A stretch of 8,897 nucleotides of DNA from Thermohalobaculum sp045106875 (lineage in GTDB: Bacteria; Pseudomonadota; Alphaproteobacteria; Rhodobacterales; Rhodobacteraceae), in NCBI GenBank assembly GCA_045106875.1, contig JBGCFK010000371.1:1-8897 (forward strand), given 5' to 3'. This document shows positions 1-5,644 of this stretch, in pieces; position 1 is the first letter of the stretch, and every line of letters starts with the position of its first letter. The notes beneath the pieces are model-generated. The model was not told the origin of the DNA and did not search any database. It saw only the letters and a program-made list of their open reading frames with translations. A program made the position numbers and the translations under genes.

Positions 1-2
1 AG

Positions 3-341
3 GAAATTGCGGTCGAAGTGGACGAGGCCGATGCTGTGGCGGTTGAGCTGCAGCCGGGAGAGATGTCTCTGCATCATGGTCGGCTTTTCCATGCTTCGGA
101 TCCGAACACGTCTCTAGATCGTCGGGTTGGATTGGCGATCCGATATGTACCCACACGCATGGCGCAAATGGCCGGAGCATCGATGTGCGCGACGCTTGCA
201 CGCGGTGAGGACCATTTTGGGAATTTCACGCTGGTGGAATCGGGGACCGGTCTGCTTTCGCCGGAAGACGTGGCACGCCACCGGGAAGTCCGCGACCGTC
301 GTAGGGAAGTCCTCTTCAGGGAGTCGAAAGCGCCAGCCTGA
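3..341 (+). CDS. Phytanoyl-CoA dioxygenase (PhyH) family protein, 3' part only
   Basis: The reading frame is already open at the window edge and runs 112 codons to a TGA, so only the C-terminal part is present and the start lies outside. The fragment has the PhyH C-terminal core: PGEMSLHHGRLFHASDPN, then an RR pair followed by GLAIRYVPT. By family knowledge, His30 of the fragment (LFHASDPN) is the distal ligand of the catalytic Fe(II), and Arg40/Arg41 supply the salt bridge to 2-oxoglutarate. PhyH enzymes are cytoplasmic Fe(II)/2-oxoglutarate-dependent hydroxylases acting on lipid-CoA esters, ectoine or other small molecules. The substrate cannot be judged because the proximal HxD metal motif and substrate-binding part are missing. 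The gene converges with the chemotaxis gene, 47 bp away. The internal GTG at 18 is only the first start-like codon in the window, not the real start. Confidence 0.85.
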   Translation, partial: EIAVEVDEADAVAVELQPGEMSLHHGRLFHASDPNTSLDRRVGLAIRYVPTRMAQMAGASMCATLARGEDHFGNFTLVESGTGLLSPEDVARHREVRDRRREVLFRESKAPA

Positions 342-362
342 CTGGCCAGCGCTGATCTTTTT
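329..362 (+). terminator. Weak candidate terminator after the PhyH gene
   Basis: A short hairpin overlaps the PhyH stop codon: GCCAG (332-336) pairs with CTGGC (342-346) around a 5-base loop. It can alternatively be drawn as AGCG/CGCT plus CCAG/CTGG with a bulge. A run of five T follows at 358-362. The stem is short and the T run is about ten bases from the stronger stem, so this is a weak call. It lies between two converging genes, where a terminator is expected. Confidence 0.3.
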
Positions 363-388
363 ACCTTACAGACCTGGTTTGTTGCCAG

Positions 389-2395
389 CTAGGCTGCGAT
401 GCTCTTGCCCGACCCGTGCCTGGGCGCGCGGGTTTGGCCGTCGCCCTCTCCATCATTGAACGCAGCAATGGTTTGACGCAGCTCCTCTGCCTGCATGGAG
501 AGATCTTCTGCGCGCTCCTTGGCTTCGGTCGACGTGCTTGCAGTATCCTGGATAACCTTTTCCAGCGACATGATTGCCTGGCTGATCTGTTCGGCGCCGA
601 TGTTCTGCTCGCGCGTCGCGGCGGAAATCTCTTCCACCAGATCTGCTGTTCGCTGGATGTCTGGAACGAGTTCGTCCAGCATCTTGCCCGCCGTTTGTGC
701 CGCTTCCATCGTTCGGCCTGAAAGTTCGGAAATATCACCTGCAGAGCTCTGGCTTCGTTCTGCCAGCTTGCGCACTTCGGCTGCGACGACCGCGAAGCCT
801 TTGCCGTGTTCTCCGGCGCGCGCGGCCTCGACAGCAGCGTTCAGCGCCAAAAGGTCGGTCTGCCTTGAGATTTCCTGCACAATCTTGATTTGCTCAGCGA
901 TCGTTTGCATTGCCTCTACTGCGCTGCGCACAGCATCGCCGGACTTCTGCGCCTTGTCGGCGGCCTGGCTGGCAATTTTTTCGGTCTGAGAGGCATTGTC
1001 GGCCGACTGGCGAATGTTTCCACCGATTTCCTCGACCGCCGCGCTGGCTTCCTGCGCGGATGCAGCTTGTGACCGCGCCCCGTTGCTCAGGCTTGTGGAC
1101 GAGGATTGCAGAGAATGAGACACACTCGCCACAGATTCGGCACTCTTGAGAGCATTGGACAAAACACCCTGAAGTGACTCGCGAAGCTTCTCTGTCTCGC
1201 GCATCCCGTCTCGGAATACTTCGAGAGCACTGAGCAGCCGGTCAACCTCCTCCAGATCGTTGTCACGACGGTCGATCTGAACATCGAGATACCCATTGGA
1301 CAACTGCTGCAATGCATCTGTCGTCCGCTCCAGCCGTGTCGCGAGACGTGCATTGAGGAGGCGCATTACGTAGATCAAAGTCCCGATCAGTCCGACGAAC
1401 ATGACGAGATTTGTTGCCAAGCCCGTCAGCGCCCACTGTTGACGATTCTGCCAGTATTGCATGAGTTCCTGGCCTGCCAGGTTTGACATGCTGGACATGT
1501 GATCGAGTGCTTCATTCGAGCGTTTGAAGAAGGTTGGGAAGTCCACAGGATAGGTCGGCGTGCCACCCTTTGCAGCATCAGACGCAGCCTGCATACTATC
1601 TGTCAGTGCACTGTAATCCCTGAAGTAGAGTTGGGATCCGATGCGCGCTTGTTCGACTATGGACGCTGGCATATCCACTGTTTCAATGGTGCGCACGACA
1701 CTGGTCCAGGCTCCCATGGCGCGGTTTGCGTCAGCCCGCAATTGCGATTGTAGATCGTAGGGGATTGTGGTGTTGGTCAGCACCGCAATCGCATAGTAGG
1801 TTCGCACGCGTCCGCCATACTCCCGGACTTCCCATGCGCGGTCGACTACGTTCGTTATCCCCTGAGAGATATCAGAACTCGCCTGGTTCGGCTTGTTCAG
1901 GTAAATGCCCGCCAGCTTCATGTCTGAAATCTTGTTTTTGAGCGCATAGGGCAGTTCCTTGGCATCCTTGGCATTGCGCTCGCTACCCGGCTTGGCAAGC
2001 AGCGCGTCAAAGCGTGTACGCAATTTCTCGATATCTGCGAATGCGGAACGTGCAGAGCCTGCGAATGCTTTTGCGTCTTCCGCTGACGAGTTTTCTTCAA
2101 CGACAGTGACGGCAGCGGTCAGCATTTGTTTGGCCAGCGCCCGCTGCTGATCGATCAATGCTCGCAGGTTGCTTGGAATCGGCTCGTCCAACGACAGTGC
2201 CACCTGAGTTACGCTGCGTTCCAGCGACAGCGCTACCGTACCTTCCGACCAGTCCCTGTTCGCTTCGCTCGCCCAGTGCAGGGTGCGAACGGTCGAGTAG
2301 TCACTCCAAGATCCGTACACTGCGGTTGCAAATTTGAACCCGGCAAAGGTTCCGATTGTGATAAGCGCGATACCCAGTATTCGGGAGATGTTCAT
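389..2395 (-). CDS. Methyl-accepting chemotaxis protein (transmembrane chemoreceptor)
   Basis: This 668-residue inner-membrane chemoreceptor senses a ligand outside the cytoplasm and controls CheA through CheW. Visible order: transmembrane helix 1 at about 5-27, a mostly helical extracytoplasmic domain of about 290 residues (28-320), transmembrane helix 2 at about 322-345, a HAMP region at about 346-400, then a long helical signalling domain. The signalling hairpin tip at about 508-548 is unmistakable: EISRQTDLLALNAAVEAARA followed by GEHGKGFAVVAAEVRKLAERS. The Ala/Glu/Gln-rich flanks are typical of adaptation helices. The C-terminus (GSGKSIAA) has no NWETF-like CheR/CheB docking pentapeptide, as in many alphaproteobacterial MCPs. 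The ligand is unknown; the segment near 255-310 (YFRDYSALTDSM, then YPVDFPTFF) recalls helical-bundle sensor domains of other MCPs but I cannot name the family. The start ATG has a modest GGAAAG upstream. No che genes are adjacent, so it is probably a lone receptor. On its own strand, a TAGAAT at 2443-2438 is a possible -10, without a good -35. Confidence 0.95.
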   Translation of the reverse strand: MNISRILGIALITIGTFAGFKFATAVYGSWSDYSTVRTLHWASEANRDWSEGTVALSLERSVTQVALSLDEPIPSNLRALIDQQRALAKQMLTAAVTVVEENSSAEDAKAFAGSARSAFADIEKLRTRFDALLAKPGSERNAKDAKELPYALKNKISDMKLAGIYLNKPNQASSDISQGITNVVDRAWEVREYGGRVRTYYAIAVLTNTTIPYDLQSQLRADANRAMGAWTSVVRTIETVDMPASIVEQARIGSQLYFRDYSALTDSMQAASDAAKGGTPTYPVDFPTFFKRSNEALDHMSSMSNLAGQELMQYWQNRQQWALTGLATNLVMFVGLIGTLIYVMRLLNARLATRLERTTDALQQLSNGYLDVQIDRRDNDLEEVDRLLSALEVFRDGMRETEKLRESLQGVLSNALKSAESVASVSHSLQSSSTSLSNGARSQAASAQEASAAVEEIGGNIRQSADNASQTEKIASQAADKAQKSGDAVRSAVEAMQTIAEQIKIVQEISRQTDLLALNAAVEAARAGEHGKGFAVVAAEVRKLAERSQSSAGDISELSGRTMEAAQTAGKMLDELVPDIQRTADLVEEISAATREQNIGAEQISQAIMSLEKVIQDTASTSTEAKERAEDLSMQAEELRQTIAAFNDGEGDGQTRAPRHGSGKSIAA

Positions 2396-2518
2396 GATCT
2401 TTCCAGACTCTGATCGTGGGACATTGAGGTGCGGTTTATTCTATTGCTCGCAACTTAGACCGACGTTGCCTACCAAACGGTTATTCCGCGCCGAACAGTG
2501 TGCAGACAATTTCCGGAC

Positions 2519-2547
2519 TTGACGGGCGCAGCGGCGGCAAGTAGACG
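2519..2547 (+). promoter_or_regulatory. Candidate promoter for rpmB in the MCP/rpmB divergent gap
   Basis: The 222-bp gap 2396-2617 separates the divergent MCP and rpmB genes and must hold promoters for both. On the plus strand a clear -35-like TTGACG sits at 2519-2524. Seventeen bases later is TAGACG, which matches the -10 consensus at only three positions. The predicted start would be about 2554, giving a leader of about 60 nt. No other strong element is seen in the gap. Confidence 0.3.
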
Positions 2548-2617
2548 ACCGGCTCTCTATTGATACCCGCCTGCGACGGTCTTCGGCGCGGTGGATGCAC
2601 AGGAAGGAAGGCAAGCC

Positions 2618-2899
2618 ATGTCACGGCGCTGCGAGCTCACTGGTAAAGGCGTACTGACCGGTAACCGGGTCAGCCACTCGAATATCAAGACGCGCAGACG
2701 GTATCTGCCCAACCTGCAGAACGTGACGTTGCTGTCTGAATCGCTCAGCCGGTCGTTCAAGTTCCGGGTCGCAGCATCAACCTTGCGGACTGTCGACCAC
2801 CGTGGTGGGCTGGATGCGTACCTGATGAAGGCGCGCGACAGCGACCTCTCACCAAATGCGCTGAAGGTCAAAAAGGATATTTTGGCAGCTTCGGCCTGA
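2618..2899 (+). CDS. rpmB: 50S ribosomal protein L28
   Basis: The 93-residue product is L28, a small basic protein of the large ribosomal subunit. The N-terminus MSRRCELTGKGVLTGNRVSH matches the family signature (CxxTGK, then TGN.RSH in E. coli). It is followed by the conserved TRRRYLPNLQ segment and by LRVxA/LRTVDHRGGLDAYL-like sequence near the middle. The length fits alphaproteobacterial L28, which is longer than the 78-residue E. coli protein. The start is chosen at the ATG preceded by a strong Shine-Dalgarno (AGGAAGGAAG, 2601-2610); an upstream GTG in frame at 2591 lies before this site and would add nine non-conserved residues. rpmG does not follow directly, so the gene appears monocistronic and ends at a strong terminator. 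Confidence 0.97.
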   Translation: MSRRCELTGKGVLTGNRVSHSNIKTRRRYLPNLQNVTLLSESLSRSFKFRVAASTLRTVDHRGGLDAYLMKARDSDLSPNALKVKKDILAASA

Positions 2900-2938
2900 T
2901 ACGGCCTGCACTTCAATCCTGACTTGTACTTTTGTTGA

Positions 2939-2967
2939 AAGCCGCGGGTTCGACCAGCGGCTTTTTT
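2939..2967 (+). terminator. Intrinsic terminator of rpmB
   Basis: AAGCCGC (2939-2945) pairs perfectly with GCGGCTT (2957-2963). Inside, GGT/ACC (2947-2949/2953-2955) extends the helix across a G-A mismatch to a TCG loop. A run of six T (2962-2967) follows directly. Placed 40 bp after the rpmB stop, this is a classical Rho-independent terminator. On the other strand the T run is only three, so it is less convincing as a terminator for the converging sirtuin gene. Confidence 0.85.
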
Positions 2968-3005
2968 CGTGCGTCATCATGTTTTCCAATGGCAATTGAT
3001 CGAGC

Positions 3006-3701
3006 CTAGTTGCTGCAGACCGCATCCACCCACTCGGGTACCGCATTGGTCGCGGGACCAAGCCATTGCCGGTGAAACAGTCCTGCGGTGTCGCTGGCCT
3101 CGAGGTTAATCTCAAGCGTCTCAGCCCCGTGAGCACGAGCCTCCTGCACAAACCCGGCTGCGGGATAGACCTGACCCGATGTTCCGACCGCGACGAACAG
3201 ATCGCATGAGGCCAGCGCGGCGTAGATCCGTTCCATGTGATACGGGATCTCGCCAAACCACACGATGTCTGGGCGCACCACGCCGCTTGCCATGCAGGCG
3301 GGACATGCATCCCTGCGGGACATATCGCCTGTCCACTGCCACCTATGACCACAGCCTGCACAGAGCGCCGAGAGGATCTCTCCGTGCATATGGATCACGT
3401 CATCGGCGCCGCCGCGTTCATGCAAGTCGTCAATGTTCTGGGTCACAAGGGTCACTTGGCCACCAAAGTCCCTTTGCAGCCGGGCCAGAGCCTCATGCGC
3501 CGGGTTATGGAGCGCCTCGACGCAGTTGCGCCTGCGGGCATTGTAGAAGTCCAGCACCTTGTCCGGGTCCGCAGCATAGCCCTCGGGCGTTGCGACCTCG
3601 GCCAGATCGTACTTGGTCCACAGGCCATCCTTGTCACGAAACGTGCCAAGGCCGCTCTCGGCGGACACCCCGGCGCCTGTCAGAATGATGATATGGTCCA
3701 T
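3006..3701 (-). CDS. cobB: NAD-dependent protein deacylase, CobB-type sirtuin
   Basis: The 231-residue product removes acyl groups from lysines in the cytoplasm, consuming NAD+ and releasing nicotinamide and O-acyl-ADP-ribose. Motifs in order: GAGVSAESGLGTFRDKDGLW at 9-28 (NAD Rossmann site), TQNIDDLHERGG at 87-98, the HMHGE motif with the presumed catalytic His106, a zinc ribbon with Cys114, Cys117, Cys133 and Cys136, VRPDIVWFGE at 142-151, and VGTSGQVYPAA at 172-182. FYNARRR at 52-58 contains the Tyr53-x-x-Arg56 pair that in SIRT5 and E. coli CobB binds negatively charged acyl groups, so desuccinylase or demalonylase activity is plausible. Length is normal for short CobB. The start is the ATG preceded by AGGGAGAG; the open frame continues upstream to 3884, but that extension is antisense to the phosphatase gene and has no sirtuin features. 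It diverges from the phosphatase gene, 46 bp away. Confidence 0.95.
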   Translation of the reverse strand: MDHIIILTGAGVSAESGLGTFRDKDGLWTKYDLAEVATPEGYAADPDKVLDFYNARRRNCVEALHNPAHEALARLQRDFGGQVTLVTQNIDDLHERGGADDVIHMHGEILSALCAGCGHRWQWTGDMSRRDACPACMASGVVRPDIVWFGEIPYHMERIYAALASCDLFVAVGTSGQVYPAAGFVQEARAHGAETLEINLEASDTAGLFHRQWLGPATNAVPEWVDAVCSN

Positions 3702-3747
3702 GTACGCTCTCCCTGCTATCGTCGCCACGGTAACGGGAGCTTCTGAT
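3702..3747. promoter_or_regulatory. Short divergent gap between sirtuin and phosphatase genes
   Basis: Only 46 bp separate the two start codons, and both Shine-Dalgarno sequences lie in it: GGGAG at 3735-3739 for the phosphatase, and AGGGAGAG on the minus strand for the sirtuin. There is too little room for two complete, separate promoters, so at least one must reach into the opposite gene, or the transcripts overlap at their 5' ends. I could not pick convincing -35/-10 boxes. Confidence 0.4.
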
Positions 3748-4182
3748 ATGCGCATCCTTTGTGTCTGCCTTGGAAACATCTGCCGCTCGCCGATGGCTGA
3801 AGGCGCGATCAGGACAAAGGCCATGTCGGCTGGCGTCAATCTCGAGATCGACAGTGCGGGGACAGGCGCATACCACATTGGCAACCCTCCAGATCCGCGT
3901 GGGCTGAAGGCGGCATCGGCGCGCGGCTATGACAATTCGGCCCAGCGCGCACGCCGGGTAACCGAGGGCGATTTCCACGAGTTCGATCTGATCCTCGCAA
4001 TGGATGGGGCCAACCTTGCTGACCTGCGTGCTGCGAAGCCACGTGACGCGCGCTCGGAGATACGGCTGTTCCACCCGGACGGGATCGAGATCCCGGACCC
4101 CTACTACGGCGGACCCGAGGACTATGAACACGCGCTCGATCTGATCGAATACGCAGCAAAGCACTTAGTTCGCGATTTGTAG
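3748..4182 (+). CDS. Low-molecular-weight protein-tyrosine phosphatase
   Basis: The 144-residue cytoplasmic enzyme hydrolyses phosphotyrosine through a cysteinyl-phosphate intermediate. The P-loop is at the N-terminus: VCLGNICRSPMAE, with nucleophile Cys7 and phosphate-binding Arg13 (C-x5-R), plus the second cysteine Cys12 usual in this family. The general acid is Asp117 in IPDPYYGG, the DP-Y-Y loop found near the C-terminus of LMW-PTPs. Length is close to the usual 140-160. The start is the ATG 8 nt after GGGAG; the frame is open further upstream to 3613 but that part is antisense to the sirtuin gene. The closest relatives could be housekeeping phosphatases or those acting with exopolysaccharide tyrosine kinases (Wzb type). 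No wzc-like kinase is present here, so a housekeeping role is more likely. ArsC-type arsenate reductases share the fold, but the DPYYGG loop favours the phosphatase. Confidence 0.93.
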   Translation: MRILCVCLGNICRSPMAEGAIRTKAMSAGVNLEIDSAGTGAYHIGNPPDPRGLKAASARGYDNSAQRARRVTEGDFHEFDLILAMDGANLADLRAAKPRDARSEIRLFHPDGIEIPDPYYGGPEDYEHALDLIEYAAKHLVRDL

Positions 4183-4199
4183 CATTCGGTACAGATCAT

Positions 4200-4232
4200 G
4201 GCAGACCACGCGGCTAGTGTGTGGCCCATGCC
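4200..4232 (+). other. Hairpin between phosphatase and leader-peptide genes
   Basis: CCACGC (4206-4211) pairs with GTGTGG (4219-4224), with one G-T pair, around a 7-base loop. An outer GGCA (4200-4203) pairs with TGCC (4229-4232) across an asymmetric internal loop. No T run follows, so it is not a standard intrinsic terminator. It lies 17 bp after the phosphatase stop and about 40 bp before the first peptide gene, so it could end the first mRNA, protect a 3' end, or sit in the peptide mRNA leader. Confidence 0.3.
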
Positions 4233-4273
4233 GTGAAGATTACGATGCAGCGCATTCAGAAGAGGAGACTGAC

Positions 4274-4540
4274 ATGTCTGATAATAAAAAGCCCGAGCAG
4301 GATATCGTCGCGACCGAGGTCAATGAGCCCGAGATGATCACCGACGAGGCACTAGAAGACGTGGACGGTGGCTACCGCTACGAACTGAAGAATGTGATGG
4401 TGAGCAGCTATAACTTCTCTGGCAGCGCAGGTGGGCAGGCGGAGACGATCACCGCCAACTTCGGGAACATTGCTGATACCATTTACGGTGGCTCCGAGAT
4501 CGACACCTTGGGTGCGCTGCGCAAGCGTCCCGCGCGTTAA
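4274..4540 (+). CDS. Small double-glycine-leader peptide precursor (peptide 1)
   Basis: I do not recognise a named family. The 88-residue product begins with an acidic 33-residue leader ending in ITDEALEDVDGG. Counting back from the last glycine, Val30 is at -4, Leu27 at -7 and Ile22 at -12, which is the hydrophobic spacing recognised by C39 peptidases of bacteriocin-type ABC exporters. Cleavage after Gly33 would release a 55-residue peptide starting YRYELKN. It has no cysteine, is rich in Gly, Ser and Thr, and ends in LRKRPAR. The start has a good Shine-Dalgarno (AGAGGAGA just upstream); an in-frame GTG at 4217 has none. The next gene is a paralogue 23 bp downstream, so the two are probably co-transcribed. 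Function could be a secreted peptide, a bacteriocin-like molecule or a RiPP precursor; no exporter or modifying enzyme is in the window. Confidence 0.8.
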   Translation: MSDNKKPEQDIVATEVNEPEMITDEALEDVDGGYRYELKNVMVSSYNFSGSAGGQAETITANFGNIADTIYGGSEIDTLGALRKRPAR

Positions 4541-4563
4541 TCTAAGACAGAAGGAGCGAGAAC

Positions 4564-4791
4564 ATGAATGACGAAGACAAGATCAAACCGGCCGAGATCC
4601 AGGACGAAGCATTGAACGAGGTGCAGGGTGGCTTGCGGATGGCTCGCACGGGCATTCGTGCGACCGACCACGATGTGATCAAAACTGTGACCGGGCTTGG
4701 GACCAAACCGACTTCGGCCAGCGTTATCGAGTACCAGGACGGAACGGACCTTATGCTGCGTAAGCGGCCCGGTCGCCTCAAGTCCAGCTGA
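4564..4791 (+). CDS. Small double-glycine-leader peptide precursor (peptide 2)
   Basis: This 75-residue product is a diverged paralogue of the preceding gene. Its leader is shorter (23 residues) and ends in EIQDEALNEVQGG, with Val20 at -4, Leu17 at -7 and Ile12 at -12 from the GG, the same spacing as its neighbour. The predicted 52-residue released part starts LRMARTG, has no cysteine, and is Thr/Ser-rich in the middle. Near the end is EYQDGTDLMLRKRPGRLKSS, whose LRKRPGR matches LRKRPAR of peptide 1. The middle of the two peptides is not visibly similar, so the ends are conserved and the centre varies. A strong Shine-Dalgarno (AGAAGGAGCG) fills the 23-bp gap after peptide 1. The last 14 bp overlap the 3' end of the converging Hint gene. 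The function is unknown. Confidence 0.8.
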   Translation: MNDEDKIKPAEIQDEALNEVQGGLRMARTGIRATDHDVIKTVTGLGTKPTSASVIEYQDGTDLMLRKRPGRLKSS

Positions 4792-5644
4792 AGGCCGCGG
4801 GCATGGTGCGTCCGCGCAAAAGCGGGCGCGCAGGCGGTGGTGGTTGACCCCGCCCGAGATCCGGGAAGATCTGCACAAGTTTGGCCTGGGTTGCGGGCGC
4901 GCTGGCTGAGAATGCGTAGGGACCTGGATAGAAGCTCTCGGTCCAGGCGCCGTCCGACCGCAGCACCTCGTGCCGGTCGAAGACCAGCTGGATGTAACGG
5001 ACCCGCTTTCGCCCACTCATGACACGCACACCGCGCAGGTGGGTCAGGCCCTTGGCGGGCGTTAGGCACTCTTCTCCATTGTCACTGGAGATCAGAACCC
5101 GATGCTGGGGCGAGACGCGCAGGGTTTGCGCCGGACTGGCAGGGCCGAGGCTGCCGGGCTTGAACTCGATTGGTTTGTGCTTGGGATCGTCACCGGTCTG
5201 GAAATCAAGATTGCGGATAAGAATTGCGCGCACCGGCTGCGCCCCGTGGTCGAGCGTGTTGACCAAATCTCCCACCGCCAAACCCTCAACCGCGACCTCG
5301 CCTTCAGGTACGGCAATCAGCGTGCCCGGTGTGAAACATGGGACGACGACCGCCTGGAAAACATAGTCGTCCGCATCCGAGTCGTATTGGTATGAGGACC
5401 CTGCGTTCTGATCTGCTTCGATCGTTTCGCCATCGATCTCGCCCAGTTTGGTTGTACCGGGAAAGCCCGAGAGGCTTGAGACCTGTTCTGGATTGCCGTC
5501 CAAATTGAAGACAATGAATTCACCTGTTGCGGGATTGACCAGTGCGATCGACTCTTCCCACGACTCGCCACCACTCTGGCCTTCGCCCAGCTTGTTGGTT
5601 GATATGCCGCCAGCGCCTGACTCTACTCCCCCTTCGGATGCTTC
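4778..5644 (-). CDS. Hint (Hedgehog/intein-type) domain portion downstream of the amber codon
   Basis: This open stretch continues in the same frame after the TAG. Its Hint domain begins at the likely nucleophile Cys206 (whole-frame numbering) in VPCFTPGTLIAVPEGEVAVE, followed by LAVGDLVNTLDHGAQPVR. The second block has TLRVSPQHRVLI with His284. The end has VFDRHEVLRSDGAWTESFYPG and ARPLLRG, typical of Hint_2 proteins. In the Hedgehog/intein superfamily, such a domain performs an N-S acyl shift and can cleave the chain at its own N-terminus. The only start-like codon early in this piece is a TTG at 5503 without a ribosome-binding site, so expression without read-through is doubtful. The last 14 bp overlap peptide 2 on the opposite strand. 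Confidence 0.65.
   Translation of the reverse strand, partial: EASEGGVESGAGGISTNKLGEGQSGGESWEESIALVNPATGEFIVFNLDGNPEQVSSLSGFPGTTKLGEIDGETIEADQNAGSSYQYDSDADDYVFQAVVVPCFTPGTLIAVPEGEVAVEGLAVGDLVNTLDHGAQPVRAILIRNLDFQTGDDPKHKPIEFKPGSLGPASPAQTLRVSPQHRVLISSDNGEECLTPAKGLTHLRGVRVMSGRKRVRYIQLVFDRHEVLRSDGAWTESFYPGPYAFSASAPATQAKLVQIFPDLGRGQPPPPARPLLRGRTMPAAFSWT
4808..4829. other. GC-rich hairpin just after the peptide genes
   Basis: GCGTCCGC (4808-4815) pairs with GCGGGCGC (4822-4829), one G-T pair, around a GCAAAA loop. It starts 16 bp after the stop of peptide 2 and lies within the 3' end of the converging Hint gene. There is no T run on either side, so at best it is a Rho-assisted end or an RNA-stabilising structure for the peptide mRNA. 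Confidence 0.3.

Noticed and set aside
495..989. Plus-strand open frames across the chemoreceptor gene
   Set aside because: They are shadows of the repetitive Ala/Ser/Glu-rich MCP signalling domain on the other strand.
3006..3701. Sirtuin as part of an antiphage system (Thoeris or SIR2-effector type)
   Set aside because: It has the size, zinc ribbon and Tyr-x-x-Arg motif of housekeeping CobB and no TIR, HerA, Argonaute or STAND neighbour.
3634..4164. Minus-strand open frames opposite the phosphatase, including an apparent 61-residue N-terminal extension of the sirtuin to 3884
   Set aside because: The sirtuin's NAD-binding motif begins right after the ATG at 3701, which has its own Shine-Dalgarno. 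The extension lies antisense to the phosphatase P-loop region.
4217..4273. GTG start that would add 19 residues (MCGPCREDYDAAHSEEETD) to peptide 1
   Set aside because: No ribosome-binding site precedes it, whereas the ATG at 4274 has AGAGGAGA. The added part also overlaps the hairpin and is not mirrored in peptide 2.
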